From: Saccharopolyspora spinosa NRRL 18395
GTDB taxonomy: Bacteria; Actinomycetota; Actinomycetes; Mycobacteriales; Pseudonocardiaceae
Direction: 5' to 3'
Length of the DNA stretch: 64,000 bases
Assembly: GCF_000194155.1 (NCBI RefSeq)
Contig: NZ_GL877879.1
Span: 446,634-510,633, forward strand
The notes below the pieces were generated by a model. The model made no database searches. It saw nothing but the letters and a program-made list of their open reading frames with translations, and was not told the DNA's origin. The position numbers were made by a program, and so were the translations under genes. This document shows, one piece after another, positions 7,813 to 17,852 of this stretch (positions within the stretch are counted from its first letter, which is position 1; each line of letters starts with the position of its first letter).

Positions 7813-8634
7813 CTAGCCCTTCACTGCGCCCGCCGTGACGCCCGACACCATCTTGCGCTGTACAGCCAGGAAGAACACCAGGACCGGCAGCGTGAACAGG
7901 GTGGCCGAGGCCATCGTCGCGCCCCAGTCCGTGCCGAACGCGTTCTGGAAGGTCTTCAGGAACACCGGCAGCGTCTGGAGGTCCTCGGAGCGCATGAAGA
8001 TCAGCGCGTACAGGAACTCGTTCCAGGCCGTGATGAACGCGAACACCGAGGTGGCCACCAGGCCCGGCCCCAGCAGCGGCAGGGTGACCCGCCGGAACGC
8101 CTCGGCCCGGCCGCAGCCGTCCACCATCGCGGCCTCCTCCAGGTCCATCGGGATTCCGTCGATGAACCCGCGCAGCGACCAGATGGTGAACGGGAGCGTC
8201 GTGATCCAGTAGACGAGGATCAGCGAGGGCAGCTTGTTCAGCAGCCCCAGATCCCGCATGAACAGGAACATCGGCACCATCAGCGCCTCGAACGGCACCA
8301 TCTGCGCGATCAGCACGAGCATCAGGAAGCCCTTGCGCCCGCGGAACCGGAACCGGCTCATCGCCAACGCCGCCAACGTGCCCGCGACCAGCGAGCACGC
8401 CACCGCGGTGAGCGTGACCAGCAGGCTGTTGCCCAGGTAGCGGAGGAAGTCCGAGCCCAGCAGCGCGGTCGCGTAGTTCTGCAGCGTGACCGAGGCCGGC
8501 ACCAGGTCGTAGGACGTCGACAACACCTCGCCGCGTGGCTTGAGCGAGCTGGCGAACATCCAGTATGTCGGGAACACGAACACCAGCGCGATGGCCACGG
8601 CCAGCACCGACAACCCGATCCGGCGGGCCCTCAC
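7813..8634 (-). CDS. dasC: Sugar ABC transporter permease, DasC-like
   Basis: A 273-residue inner-membrane permease with about six helices. The EAA loop reads EEAAMVDGCGRAEAFRRVTL, the contact site for the ATPase. It belongs to the MalG/CUT1 class. The start is GTG at 8634, overlapping the TGA of the preceding permease by 4 nt, which signals translational coupling. With the neighbouring DasA- and DasB-like proteins it forms the membrane part of an importer for (GlcNAc)2 or related sugars. No ATPase is encoded here; in Streptomyces the shared ATPase MsiK, encoded elsewhere, serves such systems. Confidence 0.85.
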   Translation of the reverse strand: MRARRIGLSVLAVAIALVFVFPTYWMFASSLKPRGEVLSTSYDLVPASVTLQNYATALLGSDFLRYLGNSLLVTLTAVACSLVAGTLAALAMSRFRFRGRKGFLMLVLIAQMVPFEALMVPMFLFMRDLGLLNKLPSLILVYWITTLPFTIWSLRGFIDGIPMDLEEAAMVDGCGRAEAFRRVTLPLLGPGLVATSVFAFITAWNEFLYALIFMRSEDLQTLPVFLKTFQNAFGTDWGATMASATLFTLPVLVFFLAVQRKMVSGVTAGAVKG

Positions 8635-9596
8635 AGCTCCACCTCCTGAGAGCGCAGCAGCAGCCGCAGGTACTGGGCGCAGACGACAACGAGCACGAGC
8701 ACCATCAGCACGCTGACCGCGGCGGCCACGCCGAAGTGCTTGCCCGCGATGCCTTCGAGGTACTGCATGACCGGCAGCGTGGTGCTCCCGCCGTCCGGGC
8801 CGCCCTCGCGCATCGCCCACACCTGCGAGAACACCTTGAAGTCCCACAGGATCGACAGGAATGTCACGATCATCAGCACCGGCTTGAGGTGCGGCCAGGT
8901 GATCGAGGTGAACGTCTGCCAGCCGCCCGCGCCGTCGATCCCGGCCGATTCGTAGAGGTCCTTGGGCACCCCGAGCAGCGCGGCGTACAGCGTCATCGCC
9001 ACGAACGGCACGGCCTGCCAGACGATCAGGATGCCCACCACGGTCAGCGTGCTGGTGCCGCTGGAGAACCAGGAGTTCCCGGCGAAGGTGTCGAAACCGA
9101 GCAGCACCAGCGTTTTGTTCAAGATCCCGTACTGCTGGTCGAAGATCCACTGGAATACCGTGGTCGCGGCCAGTTGGGGCATTGCCCAGGCCAGCAGCAG
9201 GCTGACCTGCAGCACCACCCTCGGGACCGCCGGCACGTGCTTCATCAGCAACGCCAGCAGCAGGGCGCCGGCCACCGTGGCCGCCACGATGCACGCGGTG
9301 AACACCACGGTCCGGGCCGTGACGGTCCAGAACTCGGGGTTGGCGAGGATCTGGGCGTAGTTGTCGAAGCCGATCCAGGTGAACTCGCCGCGGGTGAGCT
9401 CGCCGAGGTCGAGCTTGCGGAAGCTGGTCACGACGACGTTCACCGCGGGCCAGCCGAGCAGGATGATCAGGGCGAGCACCGCGGGGGCGAGCAGCAGGTA
9501 CGGCATCGCTTCCCGGGCTCGCGGGCGGCGCCGGGCGCCGGGCACCACGGGCGAACCCGCAGTGCCCGGCGCCGGGCGGGTATGCGTGGCCGTCAT
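8631..9596 (-). CDS. dasB: Sugar ABC transporter permease, DasB-like
   Basis: A 321-residue permease of the MalF/CUT1 class. An Arg-rich cytosolic N-terminus is followed by the first helix (PYLLLAPAVLALIILLGW), and the EAA loop is ESAGIDGAGGWQTFTSITWP. The ATG at 9596 lies 2 bp after the stop of the binding-protein gene and the end overlaps dasC by 4 nt, so the three genes form one tightly packed operon read leftward. Transport specificity is inferred from dasR and the dre sites. Confidence 0.85.
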   Translation of the reverse strand: MTATHTRPAPGTAGSPVVPGARRRPRAREAMPYLLLAPAVLALIILLGWPAVNVVVTSFRKLDLGELTRGEFTWIGFDNYAQILANPEFWTVTARTVVFTACIVAATVAGALLLALLMKHVPAVPRVVLQVSLLLAWAMPQLAATTVFQWIFDQQYGILNKTLVLLGFDTFAGNSWFSSGTSTLTVVGILIVWQAVPFVAMTLYAALLGVPKDLYESAGIDGAGGWQTFTSITWPHLKPVLMIVTFLSILWDFKVFSQVWAMREGGPDGGSTTLPVMQYLEGIAGKHFGVAAAVSVLMVLVLVVVCAQYLRLLLRSQEVEL

Positions 9597-9598
9597 GG

Positions 9599-10867
9599 TC
9601 AGTTCTTGCCCGCCAGCGCCTTGGTGATCTTGTCGTTCGCCTCCATCGTGGCGTCGACGACCGACTTCTGGCCGGTCAGCACCGCCGTCATCATGTCCTT
9701 CAACGGGTTCTGCCCGGACTCGATGGCCGCCCACTGCGGGACCGCCGGCGGCACCTTGCCGTCCCTCGACGCGTCGGCCATAGCCGCGCTGACCGGGCTC
9801 TTCTCCAGCGAGCTGGTGTCCTGCGAGGCGCCCGGCACGACACCACTGTCCGCGATTTCGGTCTGGTACTTCTGGCTGGTCAACAGCTTCAGCCAGTCCT
9901 TGGCGGCCGCGGCGTCGGCGCTGCCCGCCGGGATCGCCAGGGTGGAGCCGCCGAGGAACACCGGGGCGGTCTTGCCGGGGTGCTTCGACGGGATCGGGAA
10001 GGCGCCGGAGAGCTCGGCGATCTGCGGGTTCGTCTTCGCCGCCGTCTGCACCTCCCAGGGCAGCGCGATCATCATCGCGACCTTGCCCTTGGCGTACACC
10101 TCGGCCTGCTGCGGCTCGGCCTCGTCGGTGTCGGCCGGGGCGGACGTCGCCGAGGTCTTGACCAGCTGTTGGTAAAACTCGACGCCCTCGCGGGCTTCGG
10201 CGGTGTCCAGGGCGCCCTTGTAGTTGGCGCCGTCGCGGACGGCGAGGTCGCCGCCGGAGTCCCAGATGAACGACAGCAACGCGTACCAGGACTGGCCTGG
10301 CAGGTAGAGCGACTGGAAGTCGGGGTCCGCGCCGTGCTTCTGTTCGAGCTTGGTGATCGTGGCGAGCAACTCGTCGCGGTTGGTGGGCGGCTGGGTGATG
10401 CCGGCCTGCTGGAACAGCTCCTTGTTGTAGACGAAGACGCGGTTGGCGGCGTAGAACGGCACGGCGTACTGCTTGCCCTCCCACGCGCCGGACTCGGCCA
10501 GCGCCGGCACCCACTGCGACTTGTGCATGCCCTCGGCGTCGGCCGTGAGGTCCAGCAGTGTGCCCTCGGAGGAGAACTGCGCGGTCTGGCTGTTCCCGAG
10601 CTCGATCACGTCCGGCGGGTCGTTGCTGGTCAGCGCGGTGGTCAGGCGGTCCTGGATGCCGTTCCACTGCTGGATCTGGTAGTCGACCTTCATGCCAGGG
10701 TGGGTCTGCTCGAACTCCTTCTTGAGCTCGTCGATCAGCACGTCGGGCGCCGAGCCGTCCATCAACCAGACGGTCAGCTTGTTGTCGCTCTCGCTAGCAC
10801 CGCCGCCGCAGCCGGCGAGTGCCAACGACAGCGCGGCTGCCGCTGCGAGCGCTCTCCAGGTCTTCAA
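9599..10867 (-). CDS. dasA: Sugar-binding lipoprotein, DasA-like
   Basis: A 422-residue extracellular solute-binding protein (family 1). It starts with a lipoprotein signal, LKTWRALAAAAALSLALAGC, with the lipidated Cys at position 20 in the lipobox LAGC. The TTG at 10867 is chosen because GGAGGAAGGGG lies just upstream and it gives a compact signal peptide; upstream codons are unlike a signal sequence. The mature part shows KLTVWLMDGSAPDV and KVAMMIALPWEVQ, typical of CUT1 binding proteins. In Streptomyces the orthologue binds N,N'-diacetylchitobiose. The gene follows a dre site and is the first of the operon. Confidence 0.85.
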   Translation of the reverse strand: MKTWRALAAAAALSLALAGCGGGASESDNKLTVWLMDGSAPDVLIDELKKEFEQTHPGMKVDYQIQQWNGIQDRLTTALTSNDPPDVIELGNSQTAQFSSEGTLLDLTADAEGMHKSQWVPALAESGAWEGKQYAVPFYAANRVFVYNKELFQQAGITQPPTNRDELLATITKLEQKHGADPDFQSLYLPGQSWYALLSFIWDSGGDLAVRDGANYKGALDTAEAREGVEFYQQLVKTSATSAPADTDEAEPQQAEVYAKGKVAMMIALPWEVQTAAKTNPQIAELSGAFPIPSKHPGKTAPVFLGGSTLAIPAGSADAAAAKDWLKLLTSQKYQTEIADSGVVPGASQDTSSLEKSPVSAAMADASRDGKVPPAVPQWAAIESGQNPLKDMMTAVLTGQKSVVDATMEANDKITKALAGKN

Positions 10868-10923
10868 CGTTCGCCCCTTCCTCCGCGCCAGCGCGGAGCC
10901 GCGGGTGCCGGGCACCCGCCCAC

Positions 10924-10939
10924 TTTGGTGTAGACCAAT
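10924..10939. promoter_or_regulatory. DasR-responsive element upstream of dasA
   Basis: TTTGGTGTAGACCAAT is a 16-bp near-palindrome matching the dre consensus (TGGTCTAGACCA) with one core mismatch. It lies 57 bp upstream of the dasA start, in the divergent region to dasR. The rest of 10868-11174 shows no gene. Confidence 0.82.
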
Positions 10940-11174
10940 GTGATGAAGATTGTGGTCCAGGGCACTCAATGTCAAGACTTTTCGGCGCTACTGTTCATGC
11001 ACGCATCAGGCTGGCTTGAGCTTTGGGCGCTCGTGCATCGCGACGGCAACCCTGCAGTCCGCGACGCTCGCGCGGCCGACTTTCGGGCATGCTGAGGTAT
11101 TAGGACTCGGCAAGCCGGCGACTCGACGCCTCGGGGAGCGCAACGACGGCGGCAAGGTTGCGGTAGGAGGAACG

Positions 11175-11930
11175 ATGCTCGAAACGTCCGTGTCCGGTGG
11201 CACAGACTCGCCCGGACGCGCACAACGCGAACCGAAATACTGGGGGCTCAAGCAACACCTGCTGGACATGCTCCGATCCCTGCCGCCCGGTGCGCCGATT
11301 CCTACCGAGCGCTCGCTGGCCGCCGAGTTCGACGTCTCGCGCACGACGGTGCGCCAGGCGCTCGCCGAGCTGACCGTGGAAGGGCGGCTGCTGCGGGTGC
11401 AGGGCAAGGGCACCTTCGCGGCCAAACCGAAGGTCGCTCAGCGGCTGCAGCTGAGCAGCTACACCGAGGACATGCGCGCCCAGGGGCGCCAGCCCACCTC
11501 GCGCCTGCTGGAGGTCGTCGAGGAACCGGCCGCGGAGGAGCTGGCCGCGCTGCTCGGGACCAAGCCGAGCTCGACCGTGCTGCGGCTGCGCCGGCTGCGG
11601 TTGGCCGACGGCGAGCCGATGGCCATCGAGACCACCCACCTGCCGCTGGCCCGGTTCCGCGGGCTGACCGGCCGGCTGGAATCCGGCGGCTCCCTCTACC
11701 AGGTGCTGCGCGAGAACTTCGACGTCGAGCTCGGGCACGCCGAGGAGACGATAGAGACCGCACTCGCCAGCCCGGAGGAGGCCGAGCTGCTTGGCTCCGA
11801 CGTCGGCCTGCCGATGCTGCTGCTGTCCCGGCACTCGTTCGACACCGAGGGGCACCCGGTGGAATGGGTGCGGTCGATCTACCGCGGCGACCGCTACAAG
11901 TTCGTCGCGAGGCTCAACCCACCCAGCTGA
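11175..11930 (+). CDS. dasR: GntR/HutC-family transcriptional regulator DasR
   Basis: A 251-residue regulator. The winged helix-turn-helix (about residues 20-90) contains [20 protein letters not shown] and the wing [18 protein letters not shown] effector domain follows (about 100-245), ending [16 protein letters not shown]. In Streptomyces DasR senses glucosamine-6-P and controls aminosugar uptake, chitin use, development and antibiotics. The ATG at 11175 has AGGAGG 4 nt upstream. It is divergent from dasABC, and both dre sites nearby fit its known operator. The orthology call rests on sequence plus context. Confidence 0.87.
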   Translation: MLETSVSGGTDSPGRAQREPKYWGLKQHLLDMLRSLPPGAPIPTERSLAAEFDVSRTTVRQALAELTVEGRLLRVQGKGTFAAKPKVAQRLQLSSYTEDMRAQGRQPTSRLLEVVEEPAAEELAALLGTKPSSTVLRLRRLRLADGEPMAIETTHLPLARFRGLTGRLESGGSLYQVLRENFDVELGHAEETIETALASPEEAELLGSDVGLPMLLLSRHSFDTEGHPVEWVRSIYRGDRYKFVARLNPPS

Positions 11931-11971
11931 GTTGGTGCCGGTTTTGCGCTAAAACTGTGTTTTGTCCGCTT

Positions 11972-11999
11972 GAAGGGTGTCCCGGTCGGGGTGCCCTTC
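11972..11999 (+). terminator. Stem-loop after dasR
   Basis: GAAGGGTGTCCC and GGGGTGCCCTTC can pair around GGTC with minor mismatches, 42 bp after the dasR stop. No strong T-run follows. Confidence 0.45.
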
Positions 12000-12123
12000 G
12001 TCGTGGCGGGTCGCGGCGTTACGCGTAAGTGGGAGTCCTCACGGTTCGGCAACGTTATGGAGAAACCGCTTGTACTCCCGCGTTAGAACGTTCTGGAGAG
12101 AGTGCATCAAGAGCGTGGGAGCA

Positions 12124-13044
12124 ATGGTCAGGCAGAAAGATGAGTCCGGCGAGCAGGAATCGGCCGAGGGGGAGAAGCCCAAGAGGAAGATCGACTTGGC
12201 ACCGACCCAGGTCGCGGGAGCGGCGCTGGCCTCGGTGACCGCCGCCTTCCTGGGATCCCGGCTCGGGGTGGCGGGCACGATGCTCGGCGCCGCGCTGACG
12301 AGCGTGGTCATCACCGTGGGCGGGGCGTTCTACCAGCGGTCATTCGACAGCGCGAAGGAGAAGGCGGTGACCGCCGCCGCGAAGGCCTCGGAGAAGCGGC
12401 TCAAGCGGACCACCGTCGCGCGCTTCGTGTCTAAGGAGGGCGAGAAGGTCGAGGCGACGCGGCACGTCTACCTGACGCCCGATATGCACTGGCCGGGCGG
12501 GGAAACGGTGGTGGACGAGGACCGCACGGCGAAGATCGACGTCGACGCCGCGACCCGCATGCTGAGCTGGTCCGGAACGGAGCCGGCGACCGAGGTCGTC
12601 GAGACGGGGCCGAGCCCCGATCGGCGCAGGCTCCGGACCCGGTGGGTCGTGGTGGCCGCTAGCTGCGCGGCGGCTTTCGTGCTGAGCATGCTGATCGTCA
12701 CCGGCGTCGAAGGTGTGACCGGCAAACCGCTCTCCGGCGGCGACGGCGGAACGACGCTCGGCCAGGTGCTGCACCGCGATCCGCAGCCAACGCCCAGCAC
12801 CCCGGCCAAGCCGGCCAAGCCGCAGGAGACCCCGAGCGAGCAGCCACAGCCGTCGACGGAGGTGAAACCCACCCAACAGCCGGCGGAGCACCCCTCCGCG
12901 GAGGCCCCGGCACCCACCCAGCAGCCGACGCAGGCTCCGACCTCGACCGAGCAGCCGAGCCAGGCGCCGGCATCGGGCGTCGTCGACCCGCGCGACCCCG
13001 CCGCTAGGACGGGGGAGCTGCAGCAGTCCACTTCTGGGCGATAA
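12124..13044 (+). CDS. Membrane protein with Pro/Thr/Gln-rich C-terminal tail
   Basis: A 306-residue protein of no family I recognise. A charged N-terminus (about 25 residues) leads to an Ala/Gly-rich hydrophobic stretch (about 27-65), then a basic region and a beta-rich part with HVYLTPDMHWPGG. A clear transmembrane helix (WVVVAASCAAAFVLSMLIV, about 178-197) is followed by a long low-complexity tail rich in P, T, Q and E with repeated TQQP and PAKPAKP units. The tail is probably extracytoplasmic and may span the wall. The ATG at 12124 is chosen because upstream codons are unlike protein; GTG at 12115 is an alternative. It precedes a secreted protease gene but a strong terminator separates them. 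Confidence 0.65.
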   Translation: MVRQKDESGEQESAEGEKPKRKIDLAPTQVAGAALASVTAAFLGSRLGVAGTMLGAALTSVVITVGGAFYQRSFDSAKEKAVTAAAKASEKRLKRTTVARFVSKEGEKVEATRHVYLTPDMHWPGGETVVDEDRTAKIDVDAATRMLSWSGTEPATEVVETGPSPDRRRLRTRWVVVAASCAAAFVLSMLIVTGVEGVTGKPLSGGDGGTTLGQVLHRDPQPTPSTPAKPAKPQETPSEQPQPSTEVKPTQQPAEHPSAEAPAPTQQPTQAPTSTEQPSQAPASGVVDPRDPAARTGELQQSTSGR

Positions 13045-13059
13045 AAACCCCAGGTCAGG

Positions 13060-13100
13060 CGCCCCTTGTGCAACTCGATCGAGTTGCACAAGGGGCGTTT
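13060..13100 (+). terminator. Strong palindromic terminator
   Basis: Positions 13060-13097 are a perfect 38-bp palindrome (19-bp arms, centre CGATCG) followed by TTTT, 15 bp after the preceding stop codon. Confidence 0.85.
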
Positions 13101-13204
13101 TGGGCGATATGGGGCAAAAGGGAGATGTGGGACTGGTGAACCCCTCTGATACTGGATCGGCGACTGGGGCTCTGAGATCCAGCTCACGAAGAGGGAGACA
13201 TCGG

Positions 13205-14347
13205 ATGAAGCGCAGACTCGCGGCCCGGGTGGCCGGGACCGTGATGTTGGCGGCGGGGACGGTGGCCGCGCTGACCATGCCAGCCACCGCCACCGCCACC
13301 GCCACCGCCACCGAAACCGCGCCGCCCGCGAGCGAACCGGCGACCCTGCTCGACGCGATGCAGCGCGACCTGGGCCTCAACCGGGACCAGGCCCTCCAGC
13401 GGCTCGACCAGGAAGCCGACGCCAACCGTGCGGAGCAGCAGCTCCGCACCTCGCTGGGCGGCACCTTCGGCGGGGCCTACTTCGACCCGGCGAGCGGCAA
13501 GCTCGTCGTCGGCGTCACCGACTCGGCGGCCTTCGATGCGGTGCGGGCGGCCGGTGCCGAGCCCACGCTGGTCGACTACTCCATCGAGGAGCTCAACGGG
13601 GTCGTCGAGGGCCTGAACCTCCGCAGCGCCGCAGCCCCCAAGCCGGTTTCCGGCTGGTACGCCGACAGCCGCGCGAACTCCGTCGTCATCACCACCAGGC
13701 CGGGCAGCGTCGTTCAGGCGGCGCAGTTCGTGCGGTCCACCGGCGTTCTCGTGGACGCGGTGCGGGTCGTGGAGTCGACGGAGGACCCGCGCACCTTGGC
13801 CGACGTCATCGGTGGCAACGCCTACTACATCGGCAGCGCCCGCTGCTCGGTCGGGTTCTCGGTGCAGGGCGGCTTCGTGACCGCCGGGCATTGCGGCAAC
13901 GAGGGCGAAACCACGTCGCAGCCCACCGGCCAGTTCGAGGGCTCGTCGTTCCCGGACAACGACTACGGCTGGGTCCGGGTCGGCGCTGGCGAGACCCCGC
14001 AGCCGCTGGTGAACCAGTACAACGGCAGCAACGTCAGCGTGGCCGGCTCCACCGAGTCCGCCGTGGGCGCGTCCATCTGCCGCTCCGGTTCCACCACGGG
14101 CTGGCACTGCGGTTCGGTGCAGGCCAAGAACCAGACCGTGCGGTACCCGCAGGGTACCGTGACCGGCCTGACCCGCACCGACGTCTGTGCCGAGCCCGGT
14201 GACTCCGGTGGTTCGTGGCTGTCCGGCGACCAGGCCCAGGGCGTGACCTCCGGCGGTTCGGGCAACTGCTCCTCCGGCGGCACGACCTACTTCCAGCCGG
14301 TGAACGAGATCCTCCAGGCCTACGGCCTGAGCTTGCTCACCCAGTAA
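13205..14347 (+). CDS. Secreted streptogrisin/alpha-lytic-type serine protease (S1E)
   Basis: A 380-residue preproprotease. The signal peptide is MKRRLAARVAGTVMLAAGT..., with an unusual TATATATAT run near the likely cleavage site. An alpha-lytic-type prodomain (about 40-205) assists folding. The mature chymotrypsin-fold domain begins near NAYYIGS. The catalytic triad is visible as His229 in VTAGHC, Asp253 in DNDYGW and Ser334 in EPGDSGGSW. Cysteine pairs flank the His and Ser as in streptogrisins. The ATG at 13205 has GAGGGA upstream. It is expected to be exported, self-processed and active outside the cell. It stands alone, followed by a terminator. Confidence 0.92.
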   Translation: MKRRLAARVAGTVMLAAGTVAALTMPATATATATATETAPPASEPATLLDAMQRDLGLNRDQALQRLDQEADANRAEQQLRTSLGGTFGGAYFDPASGKLVVGVTDSAAFDAVRAAGAEPTLVDYSIEELNGVVEGLNLRSAAAPKPVSGWYADSRANSVVITTRPGSVVQAAQFVRSTGVLVDAVRVVESTEDPRTLADVIGGNAYYIGSARCSVGFSVQGGFVTAGHCGNEGETTSQPTGQFEGSSFPDNDYGWVRVGAGETPQPLVNQYNGSNVSVAGSTESAVGASICRSGSTTGWHCGSVQAKNQTVRYPQGTVTGLTRTDVCAEPGDSGGSWLSGDQAQGVTSGGSGNCSSGGTTYFQPVNEILQAYGLSLLTQ

Positions 14348-14357
14348 CTCCCCCGAC

Positions 14358-14384
14358 CGGCCCCCGGCGAGCAGCCGGGGGCCG
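14358..14384 (+). terminator. Terminator after the protease gene
   Basis: An 11-bp GC stem (CGGCCCCCGGC / GCCGGGGGCCG) with loop GAGCA starts 10 bp after the stop codon. Confidence 0.75.
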
Positions 14385-14404
14385 CGTCATGTCCTTGGTG
14401 TCAC

Positions 14405-14418
14405 GTTTCAATTGAAAC
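14405..14418. repeat. Short member of the TTTCAATTGAAA palindrome family
   Basis: GTTTCAATTGAAAC, with partly matching CAC/GTG flanks, lies between the convergent protease and thiE genes. Confidence 0.7.
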
Positions 14419-14479
14419 CGTGGTTCGACGACGTGGGTGACGGGTGGTCGTCGGGTGCGGACCGGGTGATCGGCGGATG

Positions 14480-15151
14480 TCAGCCGAGGCGGTCGCGGAG
14501 TTCGCGGGCCGCCGCCCGGGGGTCCTCGGCCTCGGTGATCGCGCGGACCACGACGATCCGCTCCGCCCCGGCCTTGCGGGCCTCGTCGAGGTTTTCCGGG
14601 CCGATGCCGCCGATCGCGAACCACGGCCGACCGTGCCCGCGGTGCTCCGCGGCGTGCTCCACCAGGCCGAGCCCGGCCGCCTGACGCCCCGGCTTGGTCG
14701 GGGTCGTCCACACCGGACCGGTGCAGAAGTAGTCCACGCCGGGTTCGGTGGCCGCGGCATCGGCCTGCACCACGTCGTGCGTGGACCGGCCGATCGCGAC
14801 GTGCTCGCCGACGATGCGCCGGGCGATCTCCACCGGCAGGTCGTCCTGCCCGAGGTGCAGGACGTCGGCCTCGGCGGCCATCGCCACGTCCGCGCGGTCG
14901 TTCACGGCAAGCAGCGCGCCGTGCCGCACGCAGGCGGCGGCCAGCACCTCCAGCGCCGCCAGCTCGTGGCGGGCCTCCAGCGGAGCGCCGTTCGGATGCT
15001 TGTCCCGCAGCTGGATGATGTCGACCCCGCCGGCCAAGGCGGCGTCCGCGAACTCCGCGAGATCACCGCGCTCGGTGCGCGCGTCGGTGCACAGGTACAG
15101 CCGCGACTCGGCGAGGCGGGCGCGGATGCCGAAGCCGTCCAATCCAGGCAT
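14480..15151 (-). CDS. thiE: Thiamine-phosphate synthase
   Basis: A 223-residue TIM-barrel enzyme joining HMP-pyrophosphate and thiazole phosphate to thiamine monophosphate. Motifs are [11 protein letters not shown] (pyrophosphate contacts), [39 protein letters not shown] and [13 protein letters not shown]. The ATG at 15151 fits the usual length. It is divergent from thiO-thiS-thiG and convergent with the protease gene. The only riboswitch in the intergenic region points to thiO, so control of thiE by thiamine is not visible here. Confidence 0.92.
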   Translation of the reverse strand: MPGLDGFGIRARLAESRLYLCTDARTERGDLAEFADAALAGGVDIIQLRDKHPNGAPLEARHELAALEVLAAACVRHGALLAVNDRADVAMAAEADVLHLGQDDLPVEIARRIVGEHVAIGRSTHDVVQADAAATEPGVDYFCTGPVWTTPTKPGRQAAGLGLVEHAAEHRGHGRPWFAIGGIGPENLDEARKAGAERIVVVRAITEAEDPRAAARELRDRLG

Positions 15152-15283
15152 GTTCCACAGGGTAGCCCCCTGCGGCGCGGTCGCCGGACGCGCTTTCGGC
15201 GCTCACGCCCCGGGCATCGTGAAAATTGCTCGACGTCGCTCCTGACGTCGCAATCCTCGCCCGGTACGGTGGTTCTCGGTGAG

Positions 15284-15365
15284 CACGGGAGTCCGGGTAC
15301 CGGGCTGAGAGGGGGCGTTGGCCCCGACCGTCGAACCTGATCCGGGTCATGCCGGCGCAGGGAGC
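15284..15365 (+). ncRNA. TPP riboswitch upstream of thiO-thiS-thiG
   Basis: The aptamer is recognisable from GGGAGTCC, CTGAGAGGG, CGAACCTGATCCGGGTCATG and CCGGCGCAGGGAG, in the order and spacing of the THI element. It ends at the thiO ribosome-binding site (GTG start at 15371), so ligand binding probably blocks translation initiation. The 3' end lies 6 bp from the start codon. Confidence 0.92.
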
Positions 15366-15370
15366 GTGGA

Positions 15371-16485
15371 GTGTCTGAAGAACGGAAGAAACACGTCGTC
15401 GTTGTCGGAGGCGGCGTGATCGGCATGTCCGTGGCCTGGCGCGCAGCCGCCGTGGGACACCGGGTGCAGCTCGTCGACGCCGAACCGGCGTCCGGGGCTT
15501 CCAACGTGGCTGGCGGGATGCTGGCGCCGATCGCCGAGGCGTGGCCCGGCGAAGAGGAACTGCTGGAACTGGGCGAGGCGTCGCTGCGGCTGTGGCCGGC
15601 GTTCGCCGACGAACTCGGTCGAGCCTCCGGCCTGCCTTCGGGATTGCGCCGCGAGGGAACCCTGGTCGTCGGCGTGGACAGCGCTGACCGGGCCGAGCTG
15701 GACAGCCTCGTCGACTACCTCGCCCGGCTCGGCCGCACCGTCACGCGCCTGACCAGCCGGGAGGTGCGACGCCTGGAGCCGTCCCTGGGACCGGCGGTGC
15801 GCGGTGGGCTTGAGGTGCCGGGTGACCTCGCGGTCGACAACCGCCTCGCGCTGGCTGCGCTGCGCGCGGCCGCCGCTGCGGCGGGAGTAGATTTCGTCGC
15901 GGCGAACGCGAAGCGGGTCCGGCCCGGTGCGGTGGAGCTCGAAGATTCCACTGTGGACTGCGATGTCGTGGTGATCGCGGCGGGCGTCCACTCGGGCGCG
16001 CTGCACCCCGTGCTGAAGGACCGGATCCGGCCGGTGAAGGGCGAAATCCTCCGTCTGCGCGCGCGGACCACGGCGCTGCCGCCGCCCAGCCGCACGATCC
16101 GCGGTCCGGTGCGCGGCCGACAGACCTACCTGGTGCCGCGCGACGACGGCGGGCTGGTGCTCGGTGCCACCCAGTACGAGGTCGGGTTCGACACCGAGGT
16201 CACCGTGGGCGGGGTGCGAGACCTGATCGCCGACGCCGAGCGGCTGCTGCCTGGCATCGCCGAGTACAAGCTCGTCGAGGCCGCGGCCGGGTTGCGCCCG
16301 AGCACCGATGACAACCTGCCGGTGCTCGGCTGGCTGGAACCCGGTGTGCTGGCGGCCACCGGGCACCACCGCGGCGGCTTCCTGCTCGCCCCGGTCACCG
16401 GCGAGGCGGTGCTCGCGCTGCTGCACGGCGAGGAGCCCGCCACCGAGATCAAGGCCGCCGATCCGAGCCGATGGGGAGGACAGTA

Positions 16486-16486
<1 letters not shown>
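15371..16486 (+). CDS. thiO: Glycine oxidase for thiazole synthesis
   Basis: A 371-residue FAD-dependent amine oxidase that makes iminoglycine (dehydroglycine) for the thiazole ring. The dinucleotide-binding fold is at the N-terminus (VVVVGGGVIGMSVAWRAA, acidic residue in LVDAEPASG). RGPVRGRQTYLVPRDDGG, GLRPSTDDNLPVLG and TGHHRGGFLLAP follow in the FAD and substrate regions. The GTG at 15371 follows the riboswitch directly. The stop overlaps the thiS start by one base, giving a thiO-thiS-thiG operon. Confidence 0.92.
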
Positions 16487-17593
<1,107 letters not shown>

Positions 17594-17852
17594 GCGGAGG
17601 GCGCTGACCGGCAGGGACCGGCTCACCGGTTCCGGCCGGAGGCTGGGCGGTCCCGGCCGAGCCGTCAGCCGGCCAGCGTCCAGCACACCCGCAGAGCAGG
17701 AAGAACGGTGGCCACAGCAGCAGGTCCCAACGCGCCAAGTCGGCGATCATGATCGCCGCGCCGACGCCGACCGCCAGCAGCCACCGCAGGGGGGCGACGT
17801 CGCGCGCGGGGTTCAGGCACCACCACACGCACGACCCGGGTTCGGTCCCGGG

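Noticed and set aside
17610..17828. Small minus-strand frame encoding one or two possible membrane helices (WLLAVGVGAAIMIADLARWD)
   Set aside because: It overlaps the end of thiG if taken in full, has no ribosome-binding site and no family; the hydrophobic stretch alone is not enough.
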